From Arachnopeziza araneosa (Eukaryota > Ascomycota > Leotiomycetes > Helotiales > Arachnopezizaceae): a stretch of 64,000 nucleotides of DNA. The position numbers and the translations under genes were made by a program. The stretch spans positions 806,001-870,000 of the forward strand of contig QYAI01000001.1 of assembly GCA_003988855.1 (NCBI GenBank), in the 5' to 3' direction. Position 1 is the first letter of the stretch; every line of letters begins with the position of its first letter. The notes under the pieces are model-generated. The model made no database searches. It saw only the letters and a program-made list of their open reading frames with translations, and was not told where the DNA came from. This document shows, in pieces, positions 30,962 through 43,229 of this stretch.

Positions 30962-31705
30962 TCATCTCTTCTGATGCTGCTCCTCAACTCTTAATCTTTC
31001 CACCAACTTCTCTCTCAAGAAGTCACTTAATCCCAGTATGCCCTCTCGACTAATAATCCTATACGTGCCAGACTCCTGGTATCTTCCCCTTCCCACCCCA
31101 TCCTCATTTGGGACAAATTCACCCCGCCCATCAACCTCTAAACTCCCAAAAATATCTTCCGGCCACGCGATTCGTCCGTAATCAGGAGGTGCCCTTAAAT
31201 CACTGACATGTACCCATCCACCTCTTCCTGCTCCGCCAGCACCTCCTTGAGAACTAGCACCCCCCGCTCCATCACCACTGTGACTCCCTCTCTTCCCTTT
31301 ATTCTGTTGCGGAAAGAACATCCCACCCGAGCCCAAAGACGAACCAGATGTCGAAGCGAAGGCTGCGGCTTGGCCTTGTACTAAGGGGTCGGAAGCTGCA
31401 TGCTCTCGTAAAACGGATTGCAGGATGGAAAGGAAGTTGGGATTTTCGGTCAAAGAGTCTGGTGTGGGAGGTATGGTGGAGGTTATGCCAATGGCGAGGA
31501 ATTGGGTGGGAGGATTTGTCGGGAGTAGAGAAAGGATGTGCGATGAACCTGAAGGGAAGACATACTTGACATTGTTAGCAGAAGATGCTGAGCTAGGGAA
31601 TAAATAAATTACGATGTGAGGGCTGCTTGAGAGGGTGGAGAAAGTGCGGATTGTCCGCCGTAGTAATGATGGACTCGAGGTCCTTCGTACGGCTGAAAGC
31701 ACCAT
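30962..31705 (-). CDS. Predicted mitochondrial protein, unknown function
   Basis: The N-terminus MVLSAVRRTSSPSLLRRTIR followed by TFSTLSS is a strong mitochondrial presequence. The frame is open for 247 codons, but it contains a probable 48-base in-frame intron (31612-31565) with GTAATT, a TGCTAAC branch site and CAAG acceptor. Removing it joins PHI to YVFPSGSSHILSLLP and leaves 231 residues. A Gly/Ala/Ser-rich linker (GGAGGASSQGGAGGAGRGG, approximately) divides the protein. The C-terminal part has WVHVSDLRAPPDYGRIAWPE, IFGSLEVDGRGEF and a charged end, GLSDFLREKLVERLRVEEQH. I recall similar uncharacterised proteins in other ascomycetes but cannot name a function. Confidence 0.75.
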   Translation of the reverse strand: MVLSAVRRTSSPSLLRRTIRTFSTLSSSPHIVIYLFPSSASSANNVKYVFPSGSSHILSLLPTNPPTQFLAIGITSTIPPTPDSLTENPNFLSILQSVLREHAASDPLVQGQAAAFASTSGSSLGSGGMFFPQQNKGKRGSHSGDGAGGASSQGGAGGAGRGGWVHVSDLRAPPDYGRIAWPEDIFGSLEVDGRGEFVPNEDGVGRGRYQESGTYRIISREGILGLSDFLREKLVERLRVEEQHQKR

Positions 31706-32118
31706 CTGAAATGTGGTTGTCGGAAGACAAACAGAAAGTTAAGTTTATATTAAAGCTCAGACGTCATCATACCCAGCACGCCAGGTCGGGGCAAGGCGAT
31801 TCCGTTCACAAAAGGAAGATATTTCACCTAGGAAAAACGATATCTTGATCTGAGTGAGGTCTAACAGCAATATCTAGCTTCGGGGTCACACGTCTCGGGA
31901 AATTCATGTCACAAGAAATTCCATAATGTGAACTCCAAATTTAGTCCTCACAATGGTATCGAATTGTCTCGAGTGCGCAAATTTACAAGCCCTTCCTTGA
32001 TGGACCGTGTAAAAAAATCGTCGCTAGCAGCAAGGAGCAATGTCAACCCTAGCCATCAATCACGCCATTCCGCAAACCCAATTGTACACGCCCATGCCTT
32101 CCATAGCCCTGTATTTAT
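31706..32118. other. intergenic
   Basis: No gene seen; upstream of the mitochondrial orphan and 3' flank of glutamine synthetase, both minus strand. Confidence 0.45.
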
Positions 32119-33513
32119 CTATGCCTTCTTGATATCGGTATCCTCAAGTCCGCCAAAGATCTGTTCTATACTTAGAGTATGTTCATCATCAGGTTATGAG
32201 TCAACTTACCGTCTCCATCATAATGCCAGTAATTTGGTACGGATCAGCGTTAGAAGCTGGGCGTCTGTCTTCGAAGTAACCATAACCCTTGTGGCCACAC
32301 TCTCTTGGGATACGGATAGATGCACCACGGTTGGCAACGCCGTAGGTGAAGGTATCGATGCTACCAGTCTCGTGTCTACCAGTCAATCGCAGAGTGTTAT
32401 CCTCACCGTAAACAGCAATGTGTTCCTTGTGGCGACCTTCAAGCTTCTTGATGGCAGCCTCAATGTGCTTCATTCCACCTGGCTTACGCATCTCCTTGGA
32501 AGAGAAGTTGCTATGAAGACCAGCTCCGTTCCAGTCACCAGGAATTGGCTTAGGGTGGAAAGAAATCTTGGCACCGAATTCTTCAGCGATACGGTGGAGG
32601 AGGAATCGAGCGAGCCAGAGATGGTCACCCACTATTTATATTTAGTTAATCGAATGGTTGTTGACTAGACGAAGATGCTTACACTCAATACCCTCACAAG
32701 GACCGACTTGGAACTCCCATTGAGCTGGCATGACTTCAGCATTAGTACCGGAGATCTTGACACCAGAGAACAAGCAAGCCTTGTAATGGGCCTCGACAAT
32801 GTCCCTGCAGTAGACCTTGCCAGTACCAACACCGCAGTAGTATGGGCCTTGAGGACCTGGGAAACCGTTCGTGGGCCAGCCATACGGACGGTCAGCCAAG
32901 TCAAGTAGAGTGTACTCTTGCTCGAGACCAAACCATGGCTCGTGGGCCTTGTGGGCCTCCATGAGCTTGGCGCACTCGTGGCGGTAGTTGAACTTGTTTG
33001 GGGTTCCATCGGGATCCCAGCACTCGGTGATCACCAAGATGTTGGGAGCACCACGGAATGGGTCGGGGAAGATAGCGACGGGTCGGAGGTAGACATCTGA
33101 GTTATCACCAGGAGCTTGACCAGTAGAGCTACCGTCGAAGTTCCATTCTGGAAGGTCCTCAACCTTGAAGCCCTCCTTGGGGACGCTGGTAAGAGTCTAG
33201 CAATTGAGCAGGTTAGTTGCCGGTCATTGGCCGATAGCGCCCCGCGCTGCATGGTGGGAACAATGGTCTGCTCACCTTGGACTTGGAACGGACACCGCCA
33301 AAGGAATCAATCCAGATGTACCTGTGGAGCAAAATGAGCCGGGAAATTAGAGGCGAAGCTACGTCTGAATACTTACTCGGCCATGGCACTTCCCTTCTGA
33401 TCAAGGCTCATGTACTTGAGCAGCTAGATGGCAATCAGTAGGCGATCGCGGGGTCATTCCGGCGTCGGAAAGCTTACATTGGCCGTGTAGGAGACGGTGG
33501 TGGAGGTCGCCAT
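32119..33513 (-). CDS. glnA: Glutamine synthetase
   Basis: Glutamine synthetase makes glutamine from glutamate, ammonium and ATP and is the core of fungal nitrogen assimilation. Six exons, 33513-33478, 33423-33377, 33321-33276, 33196-32683, 32631-32210 and 32160-32119, give 368 residues. The beta-grasp part includes YIWIDSFGGVRSKSK and DGSSTGQAPGDNSDVYLRPV. The catalytic part includes FGLEQEYTLLD, GDWNGAGLHSNFSSKEMRKP, GRHETGSIDTFTYGVANRGA and IRIPRECGHKGYGYFEDRRP, holding the ATP- and glutamate-binding residues. It ends ETIFGGLEDTDIKKA. At the last intron the CAG at 32161-32163 must be used rather than the TAG a few bases earlier, otherwise the conserved IFGGLED is lost. Clustered short introns near the 5' end are common for highly expressed genes. 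Confidence 0.95.
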
Positions 33514-36240
33514 CTTTGCCGATGAGGATGGATAGAAAGTTTGGAGAGAGGAGTTTTAGGAGATGCAAGAACGAGGTCAAACAGACAAGATTGTCTTGTT
33601 GTTGTCGGAAGAGAGAAAGGGCACTGAGGTTGGGAACGGGCTGTCTATTTGAAGGCCGATAAGAAGTCGCGCCGACAGGGGTTGTCAGGCAGCTCCAGGG
33701 GAGTGGGAGAGAATTGGGGGGGGGGGGAAGGAGGGGGGTCTGCTTCTTCCACCTCCCCATCCACCGTCAGTGCAAACTCAACCCGACCAGTAGCAGCTCT
33801 CTGATTTCCATCTCTATCCTCATCTCGTCCTCTTGTTGCACTTCTCGTCGCTTGTTGTTTGCTTGCTGGCACGACATCTCGTGGCTGGAGATGCTGCCGA
33901 GAAAATCTAGAAGAGCAGACGACTTCTTGGTCGTGCAAAATGCCGCACTTCTACCGTGCATTATGAGAAACGACACCTTCTCTTTGGAAGGCTGCTGCTT
34001 CGACGCTTCCTTTTTTTTTCACCAAGTAGTGTCCTGCACAATGAGGGCATGAGCAGCCCACGGTATTACGATTACCCATAGATCAGATCCCTCTCCGCCA
34101 AGCATCCTGCCTTCTTCGTGGACGCTGAAGTCCAAGCCGACTTTGCCCAAGGGATATCTGCACAGAGACAAGAACAAGTCGATTCTTGCTGGCACTGGCT
34201 GAAGTGCAGAAAAAGAACAGTTTTCAACTCTTCGACACCAAACTAAATCCAAAAGCACCACCACCGCTGCTGCTGCAGGTCGCCCCTCTCTGCAACTGCA
34301 CGCTCCCCCCACATCCAAAGCCTCCCGCCAGCTGCTGCAAGCACGAACAAATTTTCTTTGCGTAAGTAACCCCCATCAGCCACAAGAAGGAAGGGCCTCC
34401 CACGCGCGAAGAATGAAATTCCCTCGCTTCTGCGACTTTGTTCCCCAGAAACTCGACCCCAACGGTTGGGACATGTTACAAATAAAAACTCTACCCCCGG
34501 GTCAACAGCTTCCTCATGGAACCGAACGCGGACGGGGTTTTGGGTCGTGTCAGGCCAGAATAGCGGGGTATCAGAAGGTCGCAAGCGCGGTGGCTTTTTC
34601 GCTTTTGATAAGGAAGTGCTGCTCACTGCTGATTGGCAATGGGGCGAAACGTCGTAAACGGCTCGAGTAAAGCCCCCCGCCGTTCTTTCCAACCCAGACG
34701 ATTGGTTTCTTCTGACCTTGGGGCACGTGCCTCCATCTTCAACGTCTTTCCATTCCATCGTCAATACCTAGGTGTTCACTATTGACCCTTCCCCCATCAG
34801 GAATCTTCTGGGGTGGCAGTCACTCCCGCCTCGTCATCCCTTTCGAGTCGTGGCATGATTCTCAACCTGATGTGTGTTCTGTATAAAGTTACACCTTGAG
34901 CCACCTCTTCCCAACATGTACCGCCGTCATCTAATTCTCGAATTCTTCATCGATGCCACCCTTTTCACATAACAGAGTATTGCTCTTGTTGTGTTACTGG
35001 ACAGCGCCGGACGCCTCACCTGCAAGCAGACTTGCGTCAGAAACTGAAGCTGGTGACTGTCAGACAGCAAGCACGGCGGTGAGCATTCTAATCATGCGGT
35101 GAAATCGAAGATACCCAAAACTAGCACATATGTCCGCTGATATTCCAGGATACCCCTAAGTTGTGAAAGCACTTGCAAAATACCATTCCTACTCTCCTGC
35201 AAGCGATGATGGCCTCCTTATATTCACACCGCTCAACTCCCGTCTCTCAAATGACAAGCCATAATTCCAACCCGAGTAGGTTACACTTGAGACCGACGTC
35301 GCCATTGAGGCTCCGATTCTCCGCTCGCTTCCTAAAATAGTAGAGATCCCAATTCTTCTCACTTAGTGGCTTGCTTGCTTGCCCCCCGCAATCTCTCCAC
35401 GTCTGACGGACCACATACCTCCCACGCAAAATGACACCCACACGCCGGAGCACTGAGCCACAAGCCACAAATGGAACAAACCCTTGGCCACGTTACAGCA
35501 TCACATGTGCATGCAGCTGCACCATGCATAAGATTCAAGATCGTTATTCTGAAAGCGGTAAATGCGACTTCATATCTGCAGCTCATTAGAGAATTGATCA
35601 TGGGTCACACACCATGATCACTTCTCAGTAATTTATCCTACCAAAATCTTCTCGTTGTCGTAAATCGGCCAGTATGAGCAAGCTGGCTTCTCGCCGTGGT
35701 GCCCCGTATGTACCTGCATGAGCTAAATCTGGCATGCAGCCTTACCGAGGCTGCAAGATAGATTTCTCTAGCTTGTAGGACACCTTCCTTTGGTTGTCTG
35801 ACGATAAAAGAATGGGAGCAGCAGGACAGAGAGACATATTTTTGACTAAAATTGTCTGACTGTATATTTATTTTTAGATTCAGCTGAGCAGTGTCGCCTG
35901 CCCTACCTTAGATGCGAAGTTATATTTACATTAGCTCTTTTCTTGATACTATTCGAACATGTTCTCAAAATGTTATCAAATAAGAATTTCTCATGTCGAA
36001 TTTTGGGAAAAGAGATTTCAGGAAGATGGAAACAAACGCTTAACTTGGACTTGGACTTGAATCATTGATATCAAATTTCATATCTCGTTCATTCTAGGTC
36101 AACGGTGTATGTCTATATCTGTCTGAATGCTCGAATGGTATCGTAGTCTATGAAATCCATCAAAACAAAAACGCAAAAGTATATCGTAAAAATCCTAAAA
36201 CAATGCTCAAACTTCAAATACCTTATTACCACTCAAGCAG
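33514..36240. other. 2.7-kb gap upstream of glutamine synthetase
   Basis: No gene is supported. The first 1.2 kb upstream of glutamine synthetase is GC-rich and pyrimidine-rich on the coding strand, the usual look of a strong fungal promoter. It includes the G-run block at 33678-33738 and one TGATAAGG near 34606 that fits a GATA-factor site. Beyond 35 kb the sequence is unremarkable. Confidence 0.45.
33678..33738. promoter_or_regulatory. G-run block / C-tract in glutamine synthetase 5' region
   Basis: Plus-strand G runs lie at 33678-33681 (4), 33698-33701 (4), 33705-33707 (3), 33716-33727 (12) and 33733-33738 (6), 165-225 bases upstream of the glutamine synthetase start. On the coding strand this is a C-rich tract. 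It could be a pyrimidine-rich core-promoter element or form a G-quadruplex on the template strand. Confidence 0.5.
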
Positions 36241-38863
36241 TCAGGTCTTTCTTCCATTCCCAGACACATGCACACCCTCGTACTCCTTACCTACAACCCT
36301 CTCCTCATCAAATTCACTTTCCATTTCTCTATAAGCCATGCTCGGGTCATCAGTTTGATCTCCCACTTCCATCCAGACGTCGCTAGTAGCCGGGATAGGG
36401 AAATATCTGCACAGGATAAAATAACTGGAACTAGCAACAATGAAACCCGCAAAGAAGTTGATTCTGTAGATGTAGGTTGCTCCGATTGGAACTTTCCCCC
36501 CAACTGCCCCAACGAATCCAACGATATTGATGAGGATACCAGCAATATAAGCTGTGTATCCACGCCAGGAGAAGCCCATACTGTAATAGTATGGAGAAGT
36601 GCGCTTGGCAGAATAGAGATCCTTGATTTGAAGGTAGCCGTGGCGGACGAAGTAGTAGTCAGAGGTAATGACTCCCGCAATAGAGGAGAGGAAAACGGAA
36701 TATGCCGAGAGGTAGGTAATGAAGTTATTGGTGGTATCCAAGAGATGCCATGGTTGCATTATGAGGCCTATCATCGCGCATATGTAACCACCACGACGAA
36801 TGTTGAGATAGCGAGGAAGGAGTGCTGTCATATCTGTCCCTGCACTGACACTGTTGGCGGCAATATTGGTACCTAATTGGGCAATAGAAAAAGCCGTAGC
36901 GATGAAGAAGACTAAATTTGATTCAGTTAGTATGAGAATGATTTGCTTGAAATTGAAAACGAGAAACGGAGGAAGGGCCATCATGCTTGTATGTTAATAG
37001 GCGAACCATATGAAAGCCCAGGTCAAGAGCAACCCTCAAAAGTAAAGACACACAGACACACATCGACGTTGACAACACCAAATTGTCCATGGTTGCTGAG
37101 TCGGCTTTAGATGACCTCCGCAGTGCAAAAGTTTCTTTCCTCTTATAAAATGGAGAACTTACCACCTACACGATTATTAGAACCGCCTTCCTTCAAAAAT
37201 GAATGTAAAAGGTCAAGTGGATTCCAGATTGCCTGTCCAAATATTACGGTAGAGGAAGATGAAACGATGATACCGATGAACGAGGTGAGAGCAAATCCAC
37301 ATGGGATGGTAAGAAGCTGTGACCAGAGGGCATCCTTTGGTCTGCGGGCGAAACGTGCAAAATCTGGGACGTTGACGATAAGTGTTGCAAAATTAGCGAT
37401 GCCAGCCTTTTAATGAATTAGTTTTGATTTATCTAATGTTCAGAGGGACCCAAGAAGCTGGAGAACTGGGCTCCTAAAACAAAATTTCAGGAACGGGCAG
37501 CAGCACTCCTAGGACGGCTCCTAGCTCTAGAGCTCTTATTGAACATAATAGCAATTTTAGAACGGGAGTATGTTTACCATGATGCCGCTGATCATCCCCC
37601 ATGCTAATTGAGAACCATGCGCAGTATTTTTTTGATGAACAATTGGGCCCAGTCCTTGCGCTCGGACTATCGCCCAGAGGAAGAATGCTATTCCTGCGGT
37701 AGGAACCACATACGCCTTGACGGTGAATAGATGCCGGATCGTGTGAACAGGGAACCAAATAGCTGGCAAAGAGCAAAGCCAAAAGATGAAGAAAGAGATA
37801 AAGGCGTTGGTCGACGTTCCCGAGTTCGGGATACCATTATGCAGAGTGTCGAACGAGGGCCATATGGCTGTAATCATAAGTTGTACACATTCCCCGCCAA
37901 TCCATGCTTGGACTCCATACCTATTTTCAAAGGTGTTAGAAGAGCGGGGAAAGTTGAAAGTTGAGAGTTGTCTCATGGTCATCACGATACGTGGAGCTGA
38001 AAGAGATATAAAACTTTACATTACATGATTTGGAGTCCACGAAAGTAGGCACACTAGTAAATGACGAAGACTTACCAGATACATGACATTGCGGCCCTGT
38101 TAAAAACTGGCCAAAGAGCACCCCAAATTCCGAAAGAAGCACGAGAGATTACCGGGAAGGAGATATGATAAGTAGCTCCAATGCGACTTGTCAGAACGAC
38201 GAAATCTAGCCAAGTTAACACATTATGGAGCAGGGGAGAGAAGAAACTTACAGGCAGCAATTGAATATCCTGTCCAAACGCAAAGCCAAGCTTGCCACCA
38301 TGAGAGACCGCTGCCCGTAATGGAACTCGATGCAATCATCCAAGTGTTGATATTGAAGGAGTCTAAGTACATCAGTTACAGCTGGAGCATTATTAAGTGG
38401 AGAAAATTACCAGCGATCCAGAAAAAGACAAAATTTATCCACTTCCATTGTCGTCTCTCGGGTTCCACTGTTACCATTAGCTGCGTTCATCGCCTTGGGT
38501 AGAATAAGTATATTTACCTGGCTTCAGATCATAATTATTCAACATGAGTTGGGCGTTTGTAAGGCCTGGCTCGCTCTCCACCTCCAGAAAACGGCCAAAT
38601 TTGGTGTTGTGTATCTTCTCCATTATGAGATCAAAGAAGAAAGATTCGTCCGAAGAATGGAATGAAGTTTCTCGGGCTTGGATTCTGCCAAAGTTCGAAA
38701 TGTCGGGTGTGCGCGAGCGACGACTAGCTCGAAGTCCCGAGGGTCCAGCGAGCAACGGCGCGATCTCATCTTCATCTCTTGAGCTCGAAGGCTTGGGACA
38801 ATCTCGTACTCGATGGCCTCTTAAGGAGCCTTTATGAGTCGATGCTTCGTCTTCCGACGACAT
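36241..38863 (-). CDS. NCS1-family nucleobase/allantoin permease
   Basis: A 12-helix proton symporter of the NCS1 family (uracil, uridine, allantoin or related substrate) in the plasma membrane. Seven exons, 38863-38518, 38467-38411, 38362-38252, 38205-38076, 37920-37578, 37406-37163 and 36911-36241, give 633 residues. The cytosolic N-terminus is long. The transporter core is clear: RQWKWINFVFFWIADSFNIN, TYHISFPVISRASFGIWGAL, YGVQAWIGGECVQLM, GIANFATLIVNVPDFARFAR and AQLGTNIAANSVSAGTDMTA. YLNIRRGGYICA follows. The SFNINTW and GVQAWIGG motifs bear substrate-contacting positions in this family. The sixth intron is 251 bases, longer than its neighbours; it joins GGSNNRVG directly to VFFIATAF, as in homologues. 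Substrate cannot be decided from sequence alone. Confidence 0.9.
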
Positions 38864-40611
38864 CTCGCAGGATATATAGCCCCGCTAGAAGCAAAAGATC
38901 TTCAAGCACACTTCCTACCAAAGAATATAACTCGCGTTGCAGTATCGAGAACGATGTATTCGTGCATTAAGTTAAGGTTGGATTGTGCATGGCAAGAGAA
39001 TGAAGATGCATGCAAAAGAGCTAGGGTTGTACACAGGCCACGGCGACATTGTTGGGTTGATCATGTAGCATGACCTCAGCACACTCGAAATTCCTCGAGA
39101 TCTGATGGATCGGGCTCAGAATCTAGGAGCGATTGCGGCAGCCCGCGGCCACGGTAGGCTTCTGTTGGGGGTCTCTATCGGGGCGGCTGTCTGCTCACGA
39201 ATCAGCAGCAGCCGACCGCTGCATTGGTATGGCAGTGTCGCACGCCTGACATCGGCAGCCCTACTGTACACCCCAACTGCAGCCGTCGGCGGTGGTCGTC
39301 ACAGGGGTTCTGATAAGCAATCTCGTGAACTTTTCTGAACTTGACTCGATGCCATCTCTAAAACAAATAACATCCATCTGACCATCTTCTTCGTAGCTTC
39401 ACTGTCATGACAAACTCCTTCTCTCGGACGAAGCGTGTGCTCGGAGCACCCGACTCTTTGGTTCCTGGGATATCCGGGCAGATTCCTCCCCATGCGTCCA
39501 CACTCTCTTGGGAATGTTTTCCCCTAGGCAGAACGTGGGGTTCTGTCTTCCCCGACACCCACGGGTTACTTTGAAACTTCGACCAACGTAACGAAAAGAA
39601 AAAATGTTACGGAAAAACTCTAGCCAGTTCTTGCCACGGCCAGATACCGATTTATTCATCTCTAACAAAGTACAGTACAGCTGAGTAGCAGCCTGCTGAT
39701 GACCGTGTCTCACTCCTCTCATCACGGGCACTACCTCGATCCTGTGATTCGGAATATCAACTTGGTCTCTAAATTTGAAACCAAATCTAGCTTGGACCCT
39801 CAATCATAATGTCGATGGCCAAGACATATTGTATAGAATAAAGTTCCAAAAAGAATTTCTCTTACAACCCAAGTCTGGATAGACTGCATGCTGCCTTGCT
39901 TGACACGCCGGCGTACTCGCATATACACATGAATGTGATCTTCTGAACTCGGTCTGTCATCGTCGTCGTGCAAGGAAACGAGCATCCCGAATAATATCCC
40001 CTCACGAAACCAACCGTAATAGACATGTCCCCATCTCAACTTGCATCTCTCGTCAATGGATCCGACTGGCCATCTACGCGAATCCTACTTTGGGTCAAAC
40101 ACACCCCCCGAGGTCCCCAAATGGGATGCATCTTTGATGCCACGCCTCATCTCCGCTTTTGAGTGTTACTCTGGGGTAGCTAAGCGAAGCCACATTTATT
40201 CAAGACGACCATGACAGTTCTCAATATGGATAATCTATTGCCAAGATTGCAACCAAACGACGCATGACCTTGTGATATTTTGAAGGACATTCTTGCGGAG
40301 TCTTTCCTTCCGCTCGACCAGACCTGGAGTGGCGAGTCTGAGCAGGAGCATTGGAAGATTCTCCAGGTGGAGAATGATTCGACGGGATATGTCTTGTTGT
40401 GATTTCTTACACCGTCAAGATTACTTTGATATTAAATGTGTTTGAGTGAACTCAAGTTGTGAAGTCATGCTCGGCATGTCAGTCAGATGCTGGGAGCTTG
40501 TCTTTGGGTTTTTTTGCCTGTATTATATAACGTGCTATCCTAAACTTTATGTAGAAAATCCTCTACTTTGACCTGAATCCTATTTGTCTCATACTCCTAT
40601 TTTTGATTGAT
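38864..40611. other. 1.7-kb gap at the left edge of the cellulase cluster
   Basis: No intact gene. A 43-codon stretch at 40274-40402 has protein-like character (DILKDILAESFLPLDQTWSG) but no start and no continuation, so it may be a gene remnant. A GC-rich patch lies at about 39130-39300. Confidence 0.45.
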
Positions 40612-41884
40612 ATGAAAATGAAGTTCTCAAATATCTTTTCTCGTATGATAGTTTTGATCGTTGGGTCTGTCCACGCGCATACGATCTTCACGCAGTTGAA
40701 AGTAGGGAGCGTAACTAATGGTATTTTCCCCAAGGCGTGCTAGTTACCCTCTAAATATTACTAGGAATTGGTGTTGGCATCAGAGACCCTTCTTATGACG
40801 GAGTATGTCAAATCAAGCAAGCTTCTTGTTCTTACCTGACATATTTTTCAGCCTATCTATGACGTGACCTCCAACAATATTGCTGTGAGTCCTGATTCCA
40901 TTCTCTGATGTCAATGGACCTCGGAGGAAACACTGGAGGTGTTTTGATAAAAATCTTGTGCTAAGCTTGATAAAAAGTGCAACGGTGGATCGAATCCAAC
41001 AACGCCATCAACGAAAATCATCAATATCGACGCCGGATCAACAGTGACTGCTGTGTGGCGACACACGCAGACCAGCGGCCCAAGTGATGTTATTGATCCT
41101 AGCCACAAGGTATTACAGAGATAAAAAGAAGCTTGTATTGACACTGACAAGGCTAAGGGTCCTGTCATGGCATATATGAAGAAAGTCAGCAATGCAGCAA
41201 CTGATCCAGGTTATGGTAAGAGCATCAAAGCTCAGGATTAAATGAACGTCTATGTGTTCTCAGGACACAGACATGATCACTGTTCTTTTTCTCACCATGT
41301 CTCATGACACTAACAGTAAACAGGTTCGGGATGGTTTAAAATTTCTGAGGCTGGCCTTACAAACGTTGCAGGTAGAATACATCCAACAAACTCCCTTGCA
41401 TTGCTGACTCGTCTCTAGCACAAACATGGGCAACAGATGACCTAATTAAAGCTCTTGGTCAACAACCTATCCCAATTCCTTCTTGCATTGCGCCAGGGCA
41501 GTATCTTCTCAGAGCCGAGCTGATTGCGCTTCATGGAGCTGGATCAAGTAACGGTGCTCAATTCTACGTATGTTGGACATCTTAACAGAGCCTGAGCAGA
41601 TTTTAATACAAGAAGCAGATGGAATGTGCTCAGGTTAACGTCACAGGCGGGACTGGGGCTAAGACTCCTGCGACTGTCAGCCTACCTGGCGCTTACAAGG
41701 TGAGCCACGATTTAATTTTGTTAAAAAATTAAAATAGTAAACGATTCAATAGGCAAATGACGCAGGAATTCTTATCAACATCTACAAGACGCTCTCGAGT
41801 TATACAATTCCAGGTAATTTGTTCGAGAGAGTGCAGATTACTGGAACTGACCATGATATAGGACCTCCGGTCTTTACTTGTTAG
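40612..41884 (+). CDS. AA9 lytic polysaccharide monooxygenase (first)
   Basis: AA9 enzymes are secreted copper enzymes that cleave cellulose oxidatively. Ten exons give 243 residues: 40612-40720, 40765-40802, 40852-40884, 40978-41109, 41158-41215, 41324-41371, 41419-41567, 41619-41699, 41753-41813, 41862-41884. The signal peptide (MKFSNIFSRMIVLIVGSVHA, starting at the second Met, 40618) would be cut before HTIFTQL, leaving the N-terminal histidine of the copper brace. The second copper histidine is in DPSHKGPVMAYMKKV. The axial tyrosine and its partner glutamine are in AELIALHGAGSSNGAQFYME. GSGWFKISEAG and IPSCIAPGQYLLRAE are also family hallmarks. No carbohydrate-binding module is attached. 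It ends GPPVFTC. Confidence 0.93.
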
Positions 41885-43229
41885 AATCAAATAGAGTACT
41901 CGTATTATACTTGGTGACTACGGAATCAAATATAAGGAGACGAACTGCAATGGAGATTGGAAGAGACCACTCGATGTGTTACATATATTTGTTCGAGCTT
42001 GCTTCTGAATTACTCTTCGAAAGATACTTCAGCCATTTTTCTCTTCGCCTGTCAGTTTCTATGAATTTGCTTCGAAAGTCAAGCAGAAAATTATTGTGAT
42101 TTCTTACGTCTAGCCACGGAAACAACCATAATGCTCTTGCGTCTTACCTAGGAGGATTACACAAGTGTATGGCTGTTGTCTCTCTACACATTTTTAATCC
42201 AGTCGAATCTGGCGCGCTTATTCCTTCTCGTAGAATTTCCAGGTATTAAAAATCCTTGCACCTTATATCCAAGATCAAATAATAGATGGCAAGTGGGGGA
42301 AAAAGTTGTAAGACATGATATGGCTAATGGTTGTGAAATATTTGGTAAACACTTTTAAATCCACACAGCCACAACCAATGCAGTCAATTAATCTCTCATA
42401 AAATTCCCTTTGCCCCTTGATAAATTACAGAGTATGTAACGATAGAAAGGACGCATGAAGCTAGTTCAATTTAAGGGTGTATTGCTCGGTGTATATACCT
42501 TGGGAGAAGCTAACCCTCAGAAGCTAGTCCAACTTTGAGAGTAAGTTTTCACTGTGCAAAACTTGAATACTAGTAAGTTGCGCACTCTACTGTACTTAAC
42601 CTACGATCCCATCACACCGTAGAAACATTCAATATACTCTCATCTCGATCTGTCAAGTCGGTCGTGTGGTCGTAGTTCTGACGTGAAAACAAAATCCTAG
42701 ATATGATCATTACTTCAACCTCTAGCAAAAATTTAGAAGGAAAATAAGTTAACGGCTTCCTCTTGATGCGTATTTTCACAAGTTGCCTATCGACTCCTCG
42801 GACAAGTGACAAATCAATACAGTAAACTCCTTATGTACCCAAGTAAGCACTAATACTTCAAAAATCAATAATAGTATATAACCTAGAAAAACACTCCTCT
42901 TTCCAACTTGCTCTTGGAGGAGCTTTGGTACATTGAACGCTGCTCGTAGGGCGGCTAATAATTGTGGGATCAAAAAACTCAAGGCAATTTTTGCAAGAGA
43001 TACTTTTTATCCGACTTTGCTACTTGTTGCACTATATCACCTTACTCTCAATGAGAGCGAGCTCTCGAAGGTTAACTACCCTAACGTATATACATAGAGA
43101 AATACACTCTTAAATTGAAATAGCTTCATGCTTCCTTTCCATCATTTATCACTTTCCCCTAAGTTAAGTGAGACAGCACCCACCCGTAATTTACAATCAA
43201 TCTCCCGCCGACTCTCATCGGTGAACAAC
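41885..43229. other. convergent spacer between two AA9 genes
   Basis: No gene seen. AT-rich 1.35 kb in which the two AA9 genes end towards each other. Confidence 0.5.

Noticed and set aside
36912..37162. Box C/D snoRNA in the long sixth intron of the NCS1 permease (an ATGATG and a later CTGA)
   Set aside because: The CTGA overlaps the branch-site region and no C', D' or terminal stem is evident. A chance match is more likely.
39105..39338. 77-codon Ala/Gly/Arg-rich frame in the gap before the first AA9 gene
   Set aside because: Located in a local GC-rich patch with low stop frequency. No sequence features support it.
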